From assembly GCA_050697155.1 (NCBI GenBank), contig JBOGZD010000126.1, forward strand, positions 1 through 8,382: a DNA stretch of 8,382 bases, in the 5' to 3' direction. The DNA comes from JBOGZD01 sp050697155. Its GTDB lineage: Bacteria; Actinomycetota; Thermoleophilia; Solirubrobacterales; 70-9. Position 1 is the stretch's first letter. Each line of letters opens with the position of its first letter. The notes beneath the pieces were generated by a model. It saw only the letters and a list, made by a program, of their open reading frames with translations. It did no database searches and was not told the DNA's origin. Position numbers and translations under genes: made by a program. Positions 6,678-8,382 of this stretch are shown piece by piece.

Positions 6678-6861
6678 CGACGCGAAGGAGTACGAGCGGC
6701 GCTTCGCGGGCCCGGCGAACTTCCTCGTCGCGGCCGTCTTCGCCGCCTCGATCCCGGTCGCCCTCCTCAGCCCCACCGCCGCGACCCTGATGTGGCTGCT
6801 GATCTTCCTGGTCGGGCGCTGGCTCAGCGACGTCATCGCCGGTCAGCGCGCGCCGCGCTGA
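6382..6861 (+). CDS. Chimeric open frame: ECF sigma region 2 joined to the last two TMEM175 helices
   Basis: A 159-residue frame without stops created by the insertion. Residues 1-86 are sigma leader and region 2. About 87-98 are a frameshifted sigma segment (AAHRALGCSGSR). The remainder from ADAKEYERR onward is the native channel C-terminus with two hydrophobic helices. Such a product would tether a sigma region-2 fold to the membrane, but nothing shows selection for it. It is more likely a fortuitous frame that gene callers would report as a hypothetical or sigma-like protein. An upstream GTG at 6274 extends the frame, with no support. Confidence 0.35.
   Translation: MDSSPARSTGVNEALVAPAVEAPSEADAAFEAPSEADAAFEALYRSSRDDVFAYASGLLRDRAAAEDVTAQAFERAYRRRKRFDPRAAHRALGCSGSRADAKEYERRFAGPANFLVAAVFAASIPVALLSPTAATLMWLLIFLVGRWLSDVIAGQRAPR
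6442..6501 (+). repeat. Perfect 30-bp tandem duplication in the ECF fragment
   Basis: Two identical 30-bp units (6442-6471 and 6472-6501), each encoding EAPSEADAAF. The following bases (gaggcgc) start a third partial match that continues into the sigma domain as EALYR. The 100% identity and in-frame length point to a recent slippage or unequal-recombination duplication. Confidence 0.95.
6674..6681 (+). repeat. 8-bp direct repeat, right copy (insertion junction)
   Basis: gcgccgac at the point where TMEM175 coding sequence resumes; matches 6232-6239. Its first four bases can also be read as the end of the sigma GIAR segment, which makes microhomology a live alternative to target-site duplication. 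Confidence 0.8.
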
Positions 6862-6863
6862 GG

Positions 6864-7373
6864 CTAGTCGCCTCGGTCGCGATCGGCGAGGATCTGCTCG
6901 CGCTCGGCGAGCCGGTTCTTGCGCCGCAGCTCCGCCTCGCGCTGTCGCCGCCTCTCGGCCTCGGACTCGGCGATCACGCCGGGCACGGGAGTCGGGCTGC
7001 CCTCCTCGTCGAGCGCGACCATGGTCAGGTAGGCGGTCGAGGTGTGGCGGCGCTCGCCGCTGTGCGGGTTCTCGGCCTCGACCCTGACCCCGATCTCCAT
7101 CGAGGTCCGCCAGGCCGCGTTCACGGTCGCCGCGCAGGCGAGCAGCTCGCCCACGTGGACGGGCTCGACGAAGGTCATCCGGTCGACCCCCGCGGTGACG
7201 ATCCGCTTGCCGCAGTGGCGGATCGCGGCGATCGCGGCGACCTCGTCGCACATCTTCATCACCGTGCCGCCGTGAACGAGTCCGGCGAGGTTCGCGTCGC
7301 CGATCCCCATCCAGCGGACCAGCTCTGAGCGAGAGTCGGACGCCGGCCGCGGTTCGAGCGAGGCCTCGGCCAT
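6864..7373 (-). CDS. Acyl-CoA thioesterase, hotdog fold
   Basis: 169 residues. A single hotdog domain spans about 10-130 with the acyl-CoA hydrolase pattern: ANLAGLVHGGTVMKMCDEVAAIAA (about 28-51; His34-Gly-Gly and Asp43 at the active-site helix), then VTAGVDRMTFVEPVHVGELL and STAYLTMVALDEEG. Proteins of this kind hydrolyse acyl-CoA to free acid and CoA in the cytosol. Substrate chain length is not readable. The C-terminal 35 residues are a highly charged Arg/Glu helix, an extension also seen in BACH/YciA-type enzymes. The start is ATG 7371-7373, 8 nt after the ferritin-like gene stop, with GAGA-like ribosome site bases in between. The frame stays open far upstream on this strand, but that extension overlaps the ferritin-like gene and is not credible. 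The stop lies 2 bp from the convergent TMEM175 end. Confidence 0.9.
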   Translation of the reverse strand: MAEASLEPRPASDSRSELVRWMGIGDANLAGLVHGGTVMKMCDEVAAIAAIRHCGKRIVTAGVDRMTFVEPVHVGELLACAATVNAAWRTSMEIGVRVEAENPHSGERRHTSTAYLTMVALDEEGSPTPVPGVIAESEAERRRQREAELRRKNRLAEREQILADRDRGD

Positions 7374-7381
7374 CTGTCTCG

Positions 7382-8104
7382 CTACCCGGGCGAGTCGGCG
7401 GCCAGGACGGCGGCGCTCACCGCCGCCGCCGCCGTAGCCGGGTCGTCGCCGAGCGCGCGCCGCAGCACCACCAGGTGCTGGGCCTGGTTGCCGACGATCT
7501 CGGCGCTCGTGCGCCGGAGGTCCTCGCTGTCGAGCGGGGGCGCGGCATCGAGGTAGAAGCGAAGCTGCTCGCGCTCGACCCGGGCGAGGTGGTCCAGCAG
7601 CTCCTTCTCCCCCCGGAGCCCCTCGAGCCCGCCGAGCAGCTCGGTCAGCTCCGTTGCCCGGGCGTCCTCGAGCCCGTCGACGTCGTCGAAGACCTCGCTG
7701 TCTGTGGGGGAGTCGGGAGCGTCGGGGAGGTCGAAGCCGAGCGAGTCCAGCGCGCTTCTGAGCGCGTTCGCGTGCGCCTGCTCCTGGTCGCGAAACCGCT
7801 CGTACAGCCGCCGCGAGCGAGCATCGGTGGCTTCGGCCTCGGCGGCCGTGGCGTAGGCGAGCGCGGCCACCTGCTCGAGCGCGATCGCCGGAGCCAGGAA
7901 GTCGCGCAGCGCCTCGTCGTCTGCGGCCTGCGCCTGCGAGCGAGCCGGGCGCAGCATCGGCCCGGCAAGCGCCGCCGTCATGATCGCAGCGCTGCCCAGC
8001 GCGGCCCGCCGGAGCACCTCGCGCCGGTTGGCAGGCGAGGCCGGGGCGCTTGACGCGTTCCTCCCGCATAGCGAGACTTTCGCGTCGGGACCGGTGGCGG
8101 TCAC
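7382..8104 (-). CDS. Tat-exported ferritin-like domain protein
   Basis: 240 residues. A twin-arginine signal (NRREVLRRAALGS, Arg27-Arg28, then a hydrophobic stretch to about 50) indicates export in folded form. The rest (63-220) is a four-helix bundle of ferritin-like type. Candidate metal ligands are Glu77 (ALEQVAALAY), Glu108 and His111 (DQEQAHANAL), and Glu177 (VEREQLRFYL). The expected fourth ExxH reads Gln207-Ala-Gln-His210, so one carboxylate is replaced. The protein belongs to the Ferritin_2/DUF4439-like exported group; metal binding or oxidant defence is plausible but unproven. The start is GTG 8104, whose G overlaps the TAG stop of the preceding gene. The Arg pair lies about 26 residues in, a rather long n-region. 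An internal ATG at 8069 is in a different frame. Confidence 0.85.
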   Translation of the reverse strand: MTATGPDAKVSLCGRNASSAPASPANRREVLRRAALGSAAIMTAALAGPMLRPARSQAQAADDEALRDFLAPAIALEQVAALAYATAAEAEATDARSRRLYERFRDQEQAHANALRSALDSLGFDLPDAPDSPTDSEVFDDVDGLEDARATELTELLGGLEGLRGEKELLDHLARVEREQLRFYLDAAPPLDSEDLRRTSAEIVGNQAQHLVVLRRALGDDPATAAAAVSAAVLAADSPG

Positions 8105-8382
8105 TACTCGTCCTCCTCGACCGGCTCGAGCTCGACCAGGGGCTCCTCCTCGGCTCCGGTCACGAATGGCACCGGCACGGGCTCGTCGCCGCGCACCCCG
8201 CGCATCACCACGAGCTCGGCGGCGTCCTCGGCCAGGAACGACATCGCGGTCCGGCGCTGCTCGGGCTCCGAGAGCATTGCGGCGGCCTCGCGGTAGGCGG
8301 CGATCGCCGTTCCGAGGTCGAGGATCGCGGCCCCGACCGCGGACTCGGCGCCGCTTGGCGGGTTGGGCTCGACCTCGTCGGC
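8104..8382 (-). CDS. Second ferritin-like protein, C-terminal part (5' end outside window)
   Basis: 92 C-terminal residues, read on the minus strand and ending with TAG at 8106-8104. Segments GAAILDLGTAIAAYREAAAMLS and RRTAMSFLAEDAAELVVMRG are the last two helices of a ferritin-like bundle. They are followed by the VPVPFVTG tail common in Ferritin_2/DUF4439-type proteins and a strongly acidic end (EEEPLVELEPVEEDE). Where relatives have an ExxH ligand motif (EAEHxxVLR), this copy reads EDAAELVVMR, with no histidine. The stop overlaps the next start by 1 nt, so the two ferritin-like genes are coupled and probably act together. The export signal, if any, is outside the window. Confidence 0.7.
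   Translation of the reverse strand, partial: ADEVEPNPPSGAESAVGAAILDLGTAIAAYREAAAMLSEPEQRRTAMSFLAEDAAELVVMRGVRGDEPVPVPFVTGAEEEPLVELEPVEEDE

Larger units (their letters stand above)
5739..6861 (+). pseudogene. TMEM175-type potassium channel gene, interrupted by inserted DNA
   Basis: Two pieces of one gene. The first (5739-6239) encodes the family signature SRIVAFSDGVFAIAIT and four membrane helices. The second (6682-6861) encodes AKEYERRFAGPANFLV and two more helices (AASIPVALLSP and TLMWLLIFLV), typical of the C-terminus of bacterial TMEM175/DUF1211 proteins. Joining ...LMSAD at 6239 to AKEYERR at 6682 gives a continuous 226-residue, six-helix protein, a usual length for the family. The intervening DNA carries an ECF sigma fragment. 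The second piece ends 2 bp before the convergent thioesterase stop, so it sits in its native flank. Bacterial TMEM175 proteins are tetrameric K+ channels. Here the channel is probably inactive unless the four-helix fragment has its own role. Confidence 0.85.

Noticed and set aside
6178..7251. 357-residue minus-strand frame spanning the insertion
   Set aside because: It runs across the TMEM175, ECF and thioesterase sequences, which are convincingly coded in other frames. Its composition is Arg/Pro low complexity.
7374..8069. Upstream extension of the thioesterase frame to an ATG at 8069
   Set aside because: It would overlap nearly all of the ferritin-like gene. The extension is Arg/Ala low complexity, and ATG 7373 lies directly before the hotdog domain.
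1..8382. CRISPR array, phage genes, rRNA or toxin-antitoxin pairs
   Set aside because: No regularly spaced repeats, phage structural or integrase motifs, rRNA sequence or small paired toxin-antitoxin frames were seen.

Overview
The window is very GC-rich with strong G/C third-codon preference. Its gene types (delta-prime subunit next to a two-component pair, TMEM175-type channel, Tat-exported ferritin-like proteins, DUF2304 protein beside a dolichyl-phosphate-mannose-synthase-like transferase) suggest a high-GC actinobacterium, possibly Thermoleophilia/Solirubrobacterales. That placement is inference from style and content; no marker gene settles it.

Layout. (1) Positions 1-2795, plus strand: the 3' end of a probable DNA polymerase III delta-prime gene (holB), then a membrane histidine kinase starting 1 nt after its stop, then an OmpR/PhoB-type response regulator. 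(2) 2827-2900, minus strand: tRNA-Thr(CGU). (3) 2993-5717, surface-glycan style genes: a rhamnosyltransferase-like GT2 on plus, converging on a minus-strand pair made of a DPM1-like GT2 and a secreted/membrane DUF2304 protein. (4) 5739-6861, plus strand: a TMEM175-type potassium channel gene split in two by about 434 bp of foreign sequence that carries the first half of an ECF sigma factor gene. (5) 6864-8382, minus strand: two tandem ferritin-like genes (the first cut by the window edge) and a hotdog acyl-CoA thioesterase, closely packed as an operon.

The most striking structure is the split channel gene. Four N-terminal membrane helices are encoded up to 6239. The last two helices resume at 6682, in a different frame. 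The two junctions carry the same 8 bases (gcgccgac, 6232-6239 and 6674-6681). Removing one repeat copy plus the intervening DNA (442 bp) restores a continuous 226-residue channel protein. The inserted DNA holds an upstream region with an imperfect 15-bp inverted repeat, an ECF sigma region-2 reading frame with a perfect 30-bp tandem duplication, and a one-base frameshift just before the sigma homology ends. No transposase and no terminal inverted repeats are visible, so the mode of insertion is open. One by-product is a 159-residue open frame joining half a sigma factor to the last two channel helices.

There is no CRISPR array and no recognisable insertion sequence. No stretch over 300 bases lacks a gene. 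The longest non-coding piece is 6255-6381, inside the insertion.
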